Position numbers and translations under genes: made by a program. A model generated the notes under the pieces. The model had not been told where the DNA came from, made no database searches, and saw only the letters and a program-made list of their open reading frames with translations. Below are positions 16,857-25,997 of a DNA stretch of 64,000 nt, one piece after another. Source of the DNA: Sinorhizobium mexicanum (lineage in GTDB: Bacteria > Pseudomonadota > Alphaproteobacteria > Rhizobiales > Rhizobiaceae). The stretch covers positions 186,001 to 250,000 of the forward strand of contig NZ_CP041240.1 of assembly GCF_013488225.1 (NCBI RefSeq), read 5' to 3'. The first letter of the stretch is position 1, and every line of letters starts with the position of its first letter.

Positions 16857-19800
16857 TTACGTGTGACATATCCGTTGGTAGAGATCGCCGAACGTCGATG
16901 CCTTGAAGATCTCATCCAATCGAGGCGGCTTCCAGTGGGGGCTATTCTTCAACCGAAGTTGAAGTGCGGCGGCGAGAAGACTGTCTCCACCAACGTCGAA
17001 GAAGTTGTCATCCAGTCCTATATCCGTGACGTTCAGGAGAGACTTGACTTCGTCGAGGAAGACATTCCTGAGATCACCGCCGCTTAACACGCCCTCCTCA
17101 TTTTGTCGAGCTTCTTCAGACGGAGATGTTTTCTCTCCGCCCGGCTCGTCGCTCGTGATTGCCCGAACCTGATCGACCCATTGCTTTAGACGCGGAGGCA
17201 AGGGGCTCGTCGCTACGATCACCTGGCCGTTGTCAACGGTTGCCAGTATGCGCTTGATGATGCCGATCCCCTCGTCGGCACTGAGTGCCAAATGCTTTGC
17301 CCGAGATTTCTCGCATGAGGCAGTCACCTGCCACTCGTGAGAGTAATCCCAGTCATCCCAGTTGGAATTGATCCACCTGACGCCGAGTTTGTCCTGCACC
17401 TGGCGTGCAAATGCGTCCATGAACCTGTTCGCTGCCGCATAAGCGGTCATCGCCGGTCCGCCGAGGATGGATGCAAGGGACGAGAAAAGGAAGACAAACT
17501 CAGGTGTTTGGGCGCGAGTAGACTGCATTCGCTCGATCGCAGCGTAGAGGTTGCGCGTCCCGGCGATTTTGGAGGCGAACTCGCCGGCAGAGGTCGTGTC
17601 CTCCATCTCAGAGAGAAATTTCGCACCGCCCAGTCCAGCGGCGTGAAAGATACCGTCGATCCGCCCGAATTCCCGAACCATGCTGTCGAGCACGCTCGAC
17701 AAACCATCGAAATCAGATACGTCGACTTGACGAATAATCACCCGACCCATTGCAGTGTCAAGCGCGGCCAGCCGACGCATCCAGTCATGTTCATCGAGAT
17801 CCGCGCGATTCCAGTCCAAAGAGTCAGGCACCACACGGCGGGTGATACCGACGACCGTCGCCCCAAGAGTTACCAGATGTTCAGTCAAGGACATACCGAT
17901 CCGTCCGAGAGCCCCTGTGATTAGATAGACACCTTCTGGTTTGAGTACCTCGCCTTCGGGAGCTTGTGCTGCAAGGATCATCTCGGGAAAGTACGGCACC
18001 CACCGTCGTTTCCCGCGGAGCGCGATGACCGCATCGGGACCAGGCACGTCCCGCCCGATTTCAGCAACGAGCCGATCGCCGATGTTCGCGTCGTCGATGT
18101 TTAGATCAACAACCCGGCACTTGACCATCGGGTTCTCCTGCGGCAGCACGAGGGCGGGACCGAAGACGCTCGCCTTTTCGGAATCTACAGGTTCGTCACC
18201 GACCTGAACGGTCCGGTCACCAACGATCCAGAGATCGACCGTAGTCTGGAACGTTAATTTGGAGAGAACTCGCGCCAGATCGAGTATGGCGTCGTAACTC
18301 CGCAAAAGATCGGTCTGCACCGTACCCGCATCCCAACATGCGTCCGCGCAGCCGCTCAGGTGCCAGAGGCAGAGAATGCGGTCAGCGGGACAATCCGAAG
18401 CGATCTCGGCGTCGAACAGTGCCTTCAGGCCTTCTCGGTTGGGATCAATGAAGATTGTAGATCCTTCGACGTCCACGGATGGGTTCGAGGGTTTGGTTCG
18501 TCGGCAAACACGGACAACCTCATGACCCGCATCCTCCAACTGCCGCGTAATACTCTTTGCCAGTGCGTCTCCCGCGGACTTCGCGTTTTTGGACGGCTGA
18601 TCGGCGAGTACCAGCCAACGTAGCTGCTTTGTACTTCCGTCACCGGCAATCGTGCGGAGAATCATTTTCTCTGTCCAACTCTGCGCATAGGTGAATACTT
18701 CTCCTGTGCGCCGTTCTCGCTCCCCGGTCTGCGGCAGAGCCATCAGGCCCGCAGGTTGACCCTGAGGCCAGCAACGGTGACGGTCGAACGAGTACGTCGG
18801 AAGCGGAATACGTCGGCGAACACCAAACGGCTCTAATTGATCACTGGCTCGCTTCCAGTCCACCGGGACACCCAAGGCCCAGAGGTTCCCAAGGCATTCC
18901 AGAAGGACATGGCGGTCGGTGAACTCCTCGTCGTTCCGGTCGCGCGCGGCGGGTACAATCGCTGGAATTCTGGTCTCACGATCCTCTGGGCTGGTCGCTT
19001 CACGTGCGAAACGTCCCAGATTGCGCGATGGTCCAAGCTCAACGAGCGCAGTTGCACCGGCCGCTATAGTGGCTGCGAGAGAGCGATCGAATCGAATCAT
19101 CCCGATTGCTTGCCTGCTCCAGTAGGTCTCTGCCAAGGGCACTTTCGCCGGGTGCAAATATCCTCCTGAATTCAGAGCGATGGCCAGATCCGGCACTCGC
19201 TTCTGCAGAGTGCGGACTTGTGCGTCGATGATATCAGCAGCCGGTTTCATCAGCGGAGAATGGCTGGGGATGCCAGCTGTGTTAAGGGTATGGTTGGGAA
19301 TCTCTGCTTTTTCGAACTCCTGCTGAAGCCTTTCAAGCAGCTCCCTTTTACCGGTGAACACAACGCTTGACTTTGAGTTCACGACACCGACGCTGATCTC
19401 GCCTGCTTCAGCTTGACCGCGCCAGGCATCCTTTTTGAGAATGTGCTCAGCCTCGTCCGCGCTGCATTTGGCCGCAAGCATAGCACCGTCGATACCAAGA
19501 TTCGCCATCGCGCGACTTCGAACGACCATTAGCCCTATAGCGTCTTCCGGTTTCAGAATGCCCGCTAGGGTGGCCACGACGTATTCGCTCATGCTGTGTC
19601 CAACAAGATAGCCGGGACGTACGCCACACGCTTCTAGCAAACGTGCCATGGCATACTGCACGGAGAAGATCATGACGTTTATCTCTTCAAAGGAAGCGGC
19701 CGCGTATGCATCGTTTCCCCCGAATACGAGTGATTCCAGATCACGATCGAGGACCTGGCGACTAGTGGCGGCACAAGTCAGGAACGCCTCGCGAAAATTC

Positions 19801-22800
19801 GGCACGTGATCAAATAGGTCCTTGAACATCCCTACGTGCTGCACTCCGCCGCCCGGCAGCATGAACGCGACCGAAGGCGAGGAAAGAATTCGATCAGCCG
19901 GGCGATCGGCCTCTTCTTCTAATCTCTTGATGGCCATATCCAAGTTGCGCGCCACAACGACCGTCCGATAATCGAAATGGCATCGCGCCACCCGCAGCGT
20001 GTGAGCGGTGTCACCGAGATTGATATGCCTGTTGCGCCGCAGAAACGCGGCCATATTCCGGCAGGCGCGGCTTAACGCCGACGGCGTCTTTGCAGATAGG
20101 CAAAGGGCATAGGACCCTCGCGCGATCGATCCGGGCCAATCCCTTGCATTCTCGCCGGTCCATTCCTGCAGCACGACGTGGCAATTGGTTCCGCCGGTAC
20201 CGAGGCTGGTGACGCCGGCAGTGCGCGGGCGACCCTGCCGCCGGGGCCACGGTCTAAGCTGCTCGTTGACGAAGAAGGGCGTATCCTCCAAACCGAGGTC
20301 CTTGTTCAGCTGGTTGATGTTGATAGTCGGGGGGATTGCCCCGTGTTGAAGGCAGAGAACTGTCTTGATAAAGCTCGCGACTCCGGCTGCGACGTTCGCA
20401 TGGCCGATATTTGGTTTGATCGACCCGAGCGCACAGGTCTTGCCCATCTCCTCCTGTCCGGCATAAGCCTCTGCCAGGGCCCGGATCTCGATCGGGTCGC
20501 CGACCTTCGTGCCGGTCCCATGAGTTTCGATATATTCCACATCTTCAGGCCCGAGTGCCGCGGAGGCAAGTGCTTGGCGCACTGCGGTAGTCTGGCCCTG
20601 CACGCTCGGTGCTGAGAAGGACGATTTGGCGCGGCCATCATTGTTAATGGCACATCCTTTCACCACTGCGTGGATCGGGTCGCCCGCCGCAAGCGCATCT
20701 TCGAGGCGCTTGAGGACAACGACCCCTACCCCATCTCCCAACACCGTCCCGTTCGCATCGGCATCAAAGGCGCGGCACAAGCCATCAGAGGAATTGATGA
20801 AACCCTCGATATGTTGATAACCCGCTTGGGGAAAGATGATGCTGGCCCCTCCCGCCAGCGCCATATCGCAATAGCCGGCCGAGAGCGACTGGGCCGCCAT
20901 GGCGACCGCCACCAAGCCCGTTGAGCATGCGGATTGCACCGCAATACTTGGGCCGTTGAGGTTCAACATGTAGGACACGCGTGTCGCGAGATAGTCCTTG
21001 TCGTTGCCGAGTTCAGTCAGCCAGCTGAGCGCGGCGTCCGTGGTATCGATGAGACCGCCCCCCCTTAAATGGTGCAGCAGATAGAGTGGTAGGTATGAAC
21101 CGGCGAAGACCCCTGTCCGGCCCTCCTGTTGGGTTGGCATGTATCCGGCCGACTCGAGTGCCTTCCAACAGCATTCCAGGAAAAGACGATGCTGCGGGTC
21201 CATTAGCGTCGCCTCTTGCATCGATATTCCCCAGAAACCCGGATCGAAAAGGTCAACATCGGCGAGATGGGCGCCCACGCGCATATAATCGGAGCGCTTC
21301 AGGACCTCTTGCGGAATGCCTTGGGCCTTCAGCTCTTGCGCAGAGAGCGGGGTGATCGAGCACACCCCTTGCCAGAGGTTCTCCCAGAGCGCGTCCACTG
21401 TCTCCGCGCCGGGAAAACGCCCCGACATACCGATCACCGCAATATCCATAGCCGTGCCGCCTCGCCGGGCGAATGTCTTGGTCGGCACCTTCCCTGCCGA
21501 GACCGTCAACACCTTTCTGAGTGTCTCGTTTTGGTGAACTCGTTGCTCGCCGCGGCGCTTGCGAAGAAGGATCGCAAGCTCTTTGAAGGTGGGGTTGAGG
21601 AACACCTCTACTGCCCGGAGTTCAACCTTAAGTCTCTCGCGAACCTGCGTGCAAAGACGCGCGGCCAGCAGGGAATGTCCGCCGCAATCGAAGAAGTTGT
21701 CGCTTGGATCGGGAGTGTCGGACTGCAGAAGGTCGCGCCAGGCATCGCGAAGTGCGGATTCTGCCTCATTGGCAAGTGTTTCAGGAGGAGACGTCTCTTC
21801 CGTGAGCTCTCTAAGGCGCGACCGATCGAGTTTCCCGTTCTCCGCGATGGGCAATTCCCCCAAAGCGACGAAGTCAGTCGGCACCGCGTAGTGCGGCACC
21901 TCCGACTTCATATGGGCACGCAAAGATGCCTTCCAACCCTCCCCCCAATTTCGCAAGACTACATAGCCAATCAGTTTGTCAGGTTGGCCGGTCGTCGGAT
22001 CGAGTTCCGGGACGACCGCGGCGGAGCACACATCAGAGTGCCGCAACAAAGCAGCTTCCACAGACCCGGGAACGACGCTATATCCTCGGATCTTCACCAT
22101 GAAAGCGCAGCGCCCGACAATCTCCAACTGCCCGCCGGGCAGCATGCGGCCAAGATCGCCAGTGCGGAACATCTTGCCATCAGCGCCGAACGGATCGGGA
22201 AAGAACCTTTCCCGTGTCATCTCTGGGCTGTCGAGATATCCATGAGCCAAGACATCGCCGCCAACGAAGACCTCGCCCAAGAAGCCCAGTGGGACGGGAT
22301 CGCGTTGCTCCCCGAGGATATAGACACTGACATTGTGCTGAGGCGGACCGACCGGCACGACCTTCTGCATTGTCACAGGATCGATCTCGCTCAAGTCAAT
22401 ATGCGTGACATCGTGTGCCTCCGATGCACCGTAGTAATTGATGATTCTGACGTGCGGCAGCGCATCCCTCACACGCGCAAGCAACGCTGCCATTAATACC
22501 TCGCCTGATAGAAAGATCAATCGGAGATCGGGAAGGCGGGAGGGGACGTCGAGCAAGCCGCTGCTGAGAAGCACATCCAACAGGGAAGGAGTTAGCAATA
22601 TTCTCGAAATTCGATTGCGTTCCAGGTAGGCGACCAGCTGGTGCGGATCATAGATAATGTCGTCAGGGATCAGATAGGCTGGAATCCCGGCGAGGATCGG
22701 GCGCATTATCTCCCCGGACAAGAAGAGATTGGCCGAGTCGCGCTCATCAGGTGCATATGGCAGCACGCTATAGCGCCACTGGTAAGAGGATACAGCGCTT

Positions 22801-24113
22801 CGGTGAAGGCTGACGACCCCTTTTGGTTCACCAGTCGTGCCAGACGAAAATACAATCTGGGCCGGCGCATCGAGATCCACCGCTTGGGGATTGACCGGAC
22901 TGGACCTGCCGAGTTGTGCTTCCCAACCCTCGTCGAGCGACAGCGCAGTACCAGGCCAGTCAGGCGGAAGCTTAGCTGCGAAACGGTTGTTGGTGACAAC
23001 GATTTCGATGCCTGCCTTCTCGAGTGTCCGCTTGAGCGCTGCCATAGGCAGAGCTTTGTCAAGCATGACATAGGCCGCACTTGTCTTGAGAATGCCGAAC
23101 ATGGCGACGGCGCATTCAGATGAAGTATCCATAAGGATACCCACGCGCGAGCCCAGGCCCTGACCATGTCCGAGGAGGTACCTAGATAGAGTCTCACTCA
23201 GGTCGTCGAGCTTACGGTATGTGACGGTTGCGGTCTCTGACACGATGGCAGGACGGTCCGGCGTGAGAGCCGCCTGTCTGCGGAATTGTTCATGCAGCGT
23301 TAGATTAGTATATGGGACGACTTCGCCGTGATGAATGGAAGCTGGAAGTTGCGCCTTCACCTCGCTAACCTCGCGCAGGAGGCTAGACACCACCTCCTCC
23401 GCCATGGAATGGGGGAAAAAGTGGTCGCCATCAAACATAATTCGGGCGAAGCGCGACGTCGTAAGCCGACGCCACTCATCTAGGTCATTGGCATTGAGCA
23501 TTTCGTCCTTAACTCCACCCATTGCGGTGATTGCCGCCTTCAGAGGCGTTACCAGGTTTCGGTCGTAAGTCTCCGCAAGTTCGAAGTCAGCCCGCAGGGG
23601 CGGCAAAATGAAGTCCACTAGGAGTTTCTCGTTTGCTAGCGCCTCCGTTGGGACGATGCCGAGGGTCCGGACCAGATCGGCTAGCTTATCATCTGAGTAC
23701 TTATACATAGGCGCATCCACCGGCACGTCCGCAGCTTCGTGACCGGACACGACCAAATGGAACGGAGATGGCCTATCGGCGACCTCCAGGGAGCGAGCGA
23801 TCTCATAAGCCACGAGGGCTCCCATGCTGTGGCCGAAAAAAATAAAAGGCCTGTCGTTGTACGCGTGGAGCGCCTCAGTGAACACGGATACCAGTACGTC
23901 CATTCTGCGGATGGCGGCCTCAGCTGACCGTTTGCCGCGCCCGGGGAGATCCAGGGAAATCAGCTCGATGTCCTCGGGGAGATATTCAGACCAATCACGG
24001 AACGAGTGGACGCCGCCACCCCCGTGCGGGAAGCAAAACACTCTATACGACGGCTCGAGCGAGCTCTTTAAAACCTTTAGAAAAGTTTTGGTCTCGAGAA
24101 GAGAATGTTTCAT
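16857..24113 (-). CDS. Hybrid NRPS-PKS: TE-A-PCP-KS-AT-KR-ACP
   Basis: This 2418-residue megasynthase has, in order: a type II-like thioesterase (about 20-250, GHSMG with Ser96, His231); an adenylation domain (270-775, FSSGTTGEPKG, YYGASEAHDV, TGDLGR, Lys in NGKLDR); a carrier domain (GGHSL, Ser814); a ketosynthase (890-1315, Cys1063, His1198, His1238); an acyltransferase (1410-1720, Ser1507 in GHSMS rather than GHSxG); a ketoreductase (2060-2250, TGALGRIG, SS and AYAAAN with Tyr2225); and an ACP (GGDSL, Ser2378). There is no condensation domain, so it is a starter protein: it activates an acid, extends it with one acyl unit and reduces the ketone. The FDxS core that normally holds the substrate-amine Asp reads LFLSGE here, so the substrate may not be an alpha-amino acid. 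There is no release domain at its C-terminus; the chain should pass to the partner protein at 40815-47879. Confidence 0.95.
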   Translation of the reverse strand: MKHSLLETKTFLKVLKSSLEPSYRVFCFPHGGGGVHSFRDWSEYLPEDIELISLDLPGRGKRSAEAAIRRMDVLVSVFTEALHAYNDRPFIFFGHSMGALVAYEIARSLEVADRPSPFHLVVSGHEAADVPVDAPMYKYSDDKLADLVRTLGIVPTEALANEKLLVDFILPPLRADFELAETYDRNLVTPLKAAITAMGGVKDEMLNANDLDEWRRLTTSRFARIMFDGDHFFPHSMAEEVVSSLLREVSEVKAQLPASIHHGEVVPYTNLTLHEQFRRQAALTPDRPAIVSETATVTYRKLDDLSETLSRYLLGHGQGLGSRVGILMDTSSECAVAMFGILKTSAAYVMLDKALPMAALKRTLEKAGIEIVVTNNRFAAKLPPDWPGTALSLDEGWEAQLGRSSPVNPQAVDLDAPAQIVFSSGTTGEPKGVVSLHRSAVSSYQWRYSVLPYAPDERDSANLFLSGEIMRPILAGIPAYLIPDDIIYDPHQLVAYLERNRISRILLTPSLLDVLLSSGLLDVPSRLPDLRLIFLSGEVLMAALLARVRDALPHVRIINYYGASEAHDVTHIDLSEIDPVTMQKVVPVGPPQHNVSVYILGEQRDPVPLGFLGEVFVGGDVLAHGYLDSPEMTRERFFPDPFGADGKMFRTGDLGRMLPGGQLEIVGRCAFMVKIRGYSVVPGSVEAALLRHSDVCSAAVVPELDPTTGQPDKLIGYVVLRNWGEGWKASLRAHMKSEVPHYAVPTDFVALGELPIAENGKLDRSRLRELTEETSPPETLANEAESALRDAWRDLLQSDTPDPSDNFFDCGGHSLLAARLCTQVRERLKVELRAVEVFLNPTFKELAILLRKRRGEQRVHQNETLRKVLTVSAGKVPTKTFARRGGTAMDIAVIGMSGRFPGAETVDALWENLWQGVCSITPLSAQELKAQGIPQEVLKRSDYMRVGAHLADVDLFDPGFWGISMQEATLMDPQHRLFLECCWKALESAGYMPTQQEGRTGVFAGSYLPLYLLHHLRGGGLIDTTDAALSWLTELGNDKDYLATRVSYMLNLNGPSIAVQSACSTGLVAVAMAAQSLSAGYCDMALAGGASIIFPQAGYQHIEGFINSSDGLCRAFDADANGTVLGDGVGVVVLKRLEDALAAGDPIHAVVKGCAINNDGRAKSSFSAPSVQGQTTAVRQALASAALGPEDVEYIETHGTGTKVGDPIEIRALAEAYAGQEEMGKTCALGSIKPNIGHANVAAGVASFIKTVLCLQHGAIPPTININQLNKDLGLEDTPFFVNEQLRPWPRRQGRPRTAGVTSLGTGGTNCHVVLQEWTGENARDWPGSIARGSYALCLSAKTPSALSRACRNMAAFLRRNRHINLGDTAHTLRVARCHFDYRTVVVARNLDMAIKRLEEEADRPADRILSSPSVAFMLPGGGVQHVGMFKDLFDHVPNFREAFLTCAATSRQVLDRDLESLVFGGNDAYAAASFEEINVMIFSVQYAMARLLEACGVRPGYLVGHSMSEYVVATLAGILKPEDAIGLMVVRSRAMANLGIDGAMLAAKCSADEAEHILKKDAWRGQAEAGEISVGVVNSKSSVVFTGKRELLERLQQEFEKAEIPNHTLNTAGIPSHSPLMKPAADIIDAQVRTLQKRVPDLAIALNSGGYLHPAKVPLAETYWSRQAIGMIRFDRSLAATIAAGATALVELGPSRNLGRFAREATSPEDRETRIPAIVPAARDRNDEEFTDRHVLLECLGNLWALGVPVDWKRASDQLEPFGVRRRIPLPTYSFDRHRCWPQGQPAGLMALPQTGERERRTGEVFTYAQSWTEKMILRTIAGDGSTKQLRWLVLADQPSKNAKSAGDALAKSITRQLEDAGHEVVRVCRRTKPSNPSVDVEGSTIFIDPNREGLKALFDAEIASDCPADRILCLWHLSGCADACWDAGTVQTDLLRSYDAILDLARVLSKLTFQTTVDLWIVGDRTVQVGDEPVDSEKASVFGPALVLPQENPMVKCRVVDLNIDDANIGDRLVAEIGRDVPGPDAVIALRGKRRWVPYFPEMILAAQAPEGEVLKPEGVYLITGALGRIGMSLTEHLVTLGATVVGITRRVVPDSLDWNRADLDEHDWMRRLAALDTAMGRVIIRQVDVSDFDGLSSVLDSMVREFGRIDGIFHAAGLGGAKFLSEMEDTTSAGEFASKIAGTRNLYAAIERMQSTRAQTPEFVFLFSSLASILGGPAMTAYAAANRFMDAFARQVQDKLGVRWINSNWDDWDYSHEWQVTASCEKSRAKHLALSADEGIGIIKRILATVDNGQVIVATSPLPPRLKQWVDQVRAITSDEPGGEKTSPSEEARQNEEGVLSGGDLRNVFLDEVKSLLNVTDIGLDDNFFDVGGDSLLAAALQLRLKNSPHWKPPRLDEIFKASTFGDLYQRICHT

Positions 24114-24295
24114 TTCCGGGCACCTACATCAATGAGATTTCGTTTGCTGACACCGTATTCAGCACTTGCGTCATTCGACCAAAAGTTTCGCCAGCATTCG
24201 CGGCGACATGTCATGTCGCTGCTCGGTTGGTGCGCTTGCCTTATGGGGCATCTGGAAAGTCCAGTAGCGCTCTCCTCCACGCCATACCTGCTGTC

Positions 24296-24499
24296 TCAGC
24301 ATCTAGGTTCGATGCTGATGCGCTTATTGCCGGTAAGCACCATGCCTTCACGTTGTTTGTTGTCCCGACGTCGCGCTGACGACTTCAAAGATCTTCTTTT
24401 CCCCCGTCTGCAGCGGCCGGCTATCTGTCCAGCAACTCGACCGTAGTCGTAGGTACGCAAAAGAGGAGAGCCTCCGACTATCAGAACAGTAGCCGTCAT
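24296..24499 (-). CDS. Small hypothetical protein upstream of the NRPS-PKS gene
   Basis: A 67-codon frame starts at 24499 behind a strong ribosome site (AAGGAAGGAA). It begins MTATVLIVGGSPLLRTYDYG and then turns very basic, which suggests a frameshift after about 30 residues. The start resembles a Rossmann-like or ligase N-terminus, but I cannot name it. It could be the worn 5' end of a gene once cotranscribed with the megasynthase. Confidence 0.3.
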   Translation of the reverse strand: MTATVLIVGGSPLLRTYDYGRVAGQIAGRCRRGKRRSLKSSARRRDNKQREGMVLTGNKRISIEPRC

Positions 24500-24663
24500 T
24501 TCCTTCCTTCTATTGGCTATTGGCGTGAACGTCTGAATCTGGCGCTGACTGCCAAGTCCATGTTGGAGGGGCCAGGTGGGCGGTAGCCGAATTTGCACTG
24601 CCCGCCCAACCGATAAACTAAGCGGGAATCGAATTATCTAACACTACTTGGATAGGTAGGTGT

Positions 24664-25406
24664 GCCAACGACGCCGACGGCCTGGCACATCTGGCCGTCG
24701 GCGTCTACCGCGAGGTGAGGGTGAAGGGCTATGACAGCATGCTGATCCGCACGCTCGTGACGGCAAGGACGAGACTGATCAGGATCACGACCGAGCGATC
24801 CAATCAGATTCGTGGGCCGATGAAGACCTTTGGACTGGTGGTGCCCAAGGCGGCGGCTTGGTATTTGGAACGAATGTACGCAATCTGTTCGGCAGCAATG
24901 CTGGCTTGGAACGGATCATCCTGCCCCTGCTTGAGGCTTGGCACAATATCCGGAGCCGTGCTGCGCAACTCGATCGTCAGCTCGTCGCGGCGATCAGGCA
25001 AAGCGATACATCTCAGGTATTGATGTCCATTCCCGGGATTGGTGTGGTCACGTCCGCCTCCTTTGTTGCGACGATTGAAGATCCGAAAAACTTCCGAACC
25101 TCCCGATCTGTGGGGGCATGGATGGAACTGACGACAAGGCGCTATCAATCCGGCGAAGTCGACTATGACGGCCATGTCTCTCGGCGCGGAGACAGTCATC
25201 TGCGTGGCCTCCTTTATGAGGCCGCCACGGTGATCCTGACCCGGGCCCATGCTGACAGTTCACTTCGTGCCTGGGGGATGAAGCTCGGAGAGAAGGACGG
25301 CTTCAAACGAGCAGCAGTTGCTGTGGCGCGCAAGTTATCCGTGATAATGCACAGAATGCTGACAACGGGCGAAATCTTTGACCGGTCCGCCGGCATGACT
25401 GCGTGA
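24664..25406 (+). pseudogene. IS110-family transposase, truncated and frameshifted
   Basis: The frame at about 24664-24870 reads NDADGLAHLAVGVYREVRVK and SNQIRGPMKTFGLVVPKAA, the middle of an IS110 transposase. After a frameshift near 24860 the C-terminal IS116/IS110/IS902 domain follows (LMSIPGIGVVTSASFVATIE, then YDGHVSRRGDSHLRGLLYEA) to a stop at 25406. The N-terminal RuvC-like catalytic part is missing. It lies between the first NRPS-PKS gene and the ATP-grasp gene. Confidence 0.75.
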
Positions 25407-25997
25407 GCCCCGGAGGATAGTTAGAGCGATAACGTAGATAGCCAGACGTTCTGAATTACGTCCGCCTTATCGGATGCGTTGAAACGTCCCTGCCGGGACG
25501 TAGGTCGGGTCATTCCGCTGATGCCGTTGCAGGTGAACGTGAACCACGGACACATTGCGTCCATTACACTGGAAGATCCCTCCCGCGAAAGCCCATCATG
25601 CGGCGATCGGGTATCTACCGCGCAGACAACCGTGCACTTGTTCGATAACCATTTTGGTCGCAATGAGAGCTCCCCCTACGTCCGACGTTTCAAACGTCGC
25701 TCGAGTTGCCGCCTGCGTCGAGCGGGGCCGCAACCTTGTGTTATAGGGCCGTTAGCCGCTGATGTCGCGGCCTGGGTTCTGATGCTGACGCCGCAAAAGG
25801 CGCGTCGCAAGACTGGCATGGGATCCAAACACTTCTGGCTCAGAAAGCTGTTGCAGAACTGTGTCAACCTACTTGGTTGAGTAGTTCCGTGTATGTCACG
25901 CTCCGATAGTTTATGGCGCAGGAGCGTGGATGCCTCCCTGAATACGCAATCCAAGGCACCGCGATCGACGTCGTCACCGGGCAAGAGGATTAAAGCC
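25407..25997. other. Gene-free stretch before the ATP-grasp gene
   Basis: Frames on either strand (for example 25479-25880) carry no recognisable product. The stretch just before 25998 supplies the ribosome site GAGGA for the ATP-grasp gene. Confidence 0.4.

Noticed and set aside
16411..16869. A 152-codon frame overlapping the NRPS-PKS stop codon (ATG at 16869), which could be translationally coupled
   Set aside because: Its later part is out of frame with the recognisable trbI C-terminus and the sequence has no family features, so it is probably chance.
21216..22496. A 426-codon frame antisense to the first NRPS-PKS gene
   Set aside because: High-GC antisense frame over conserved A and KS domains, without ribosome site or family motifs.
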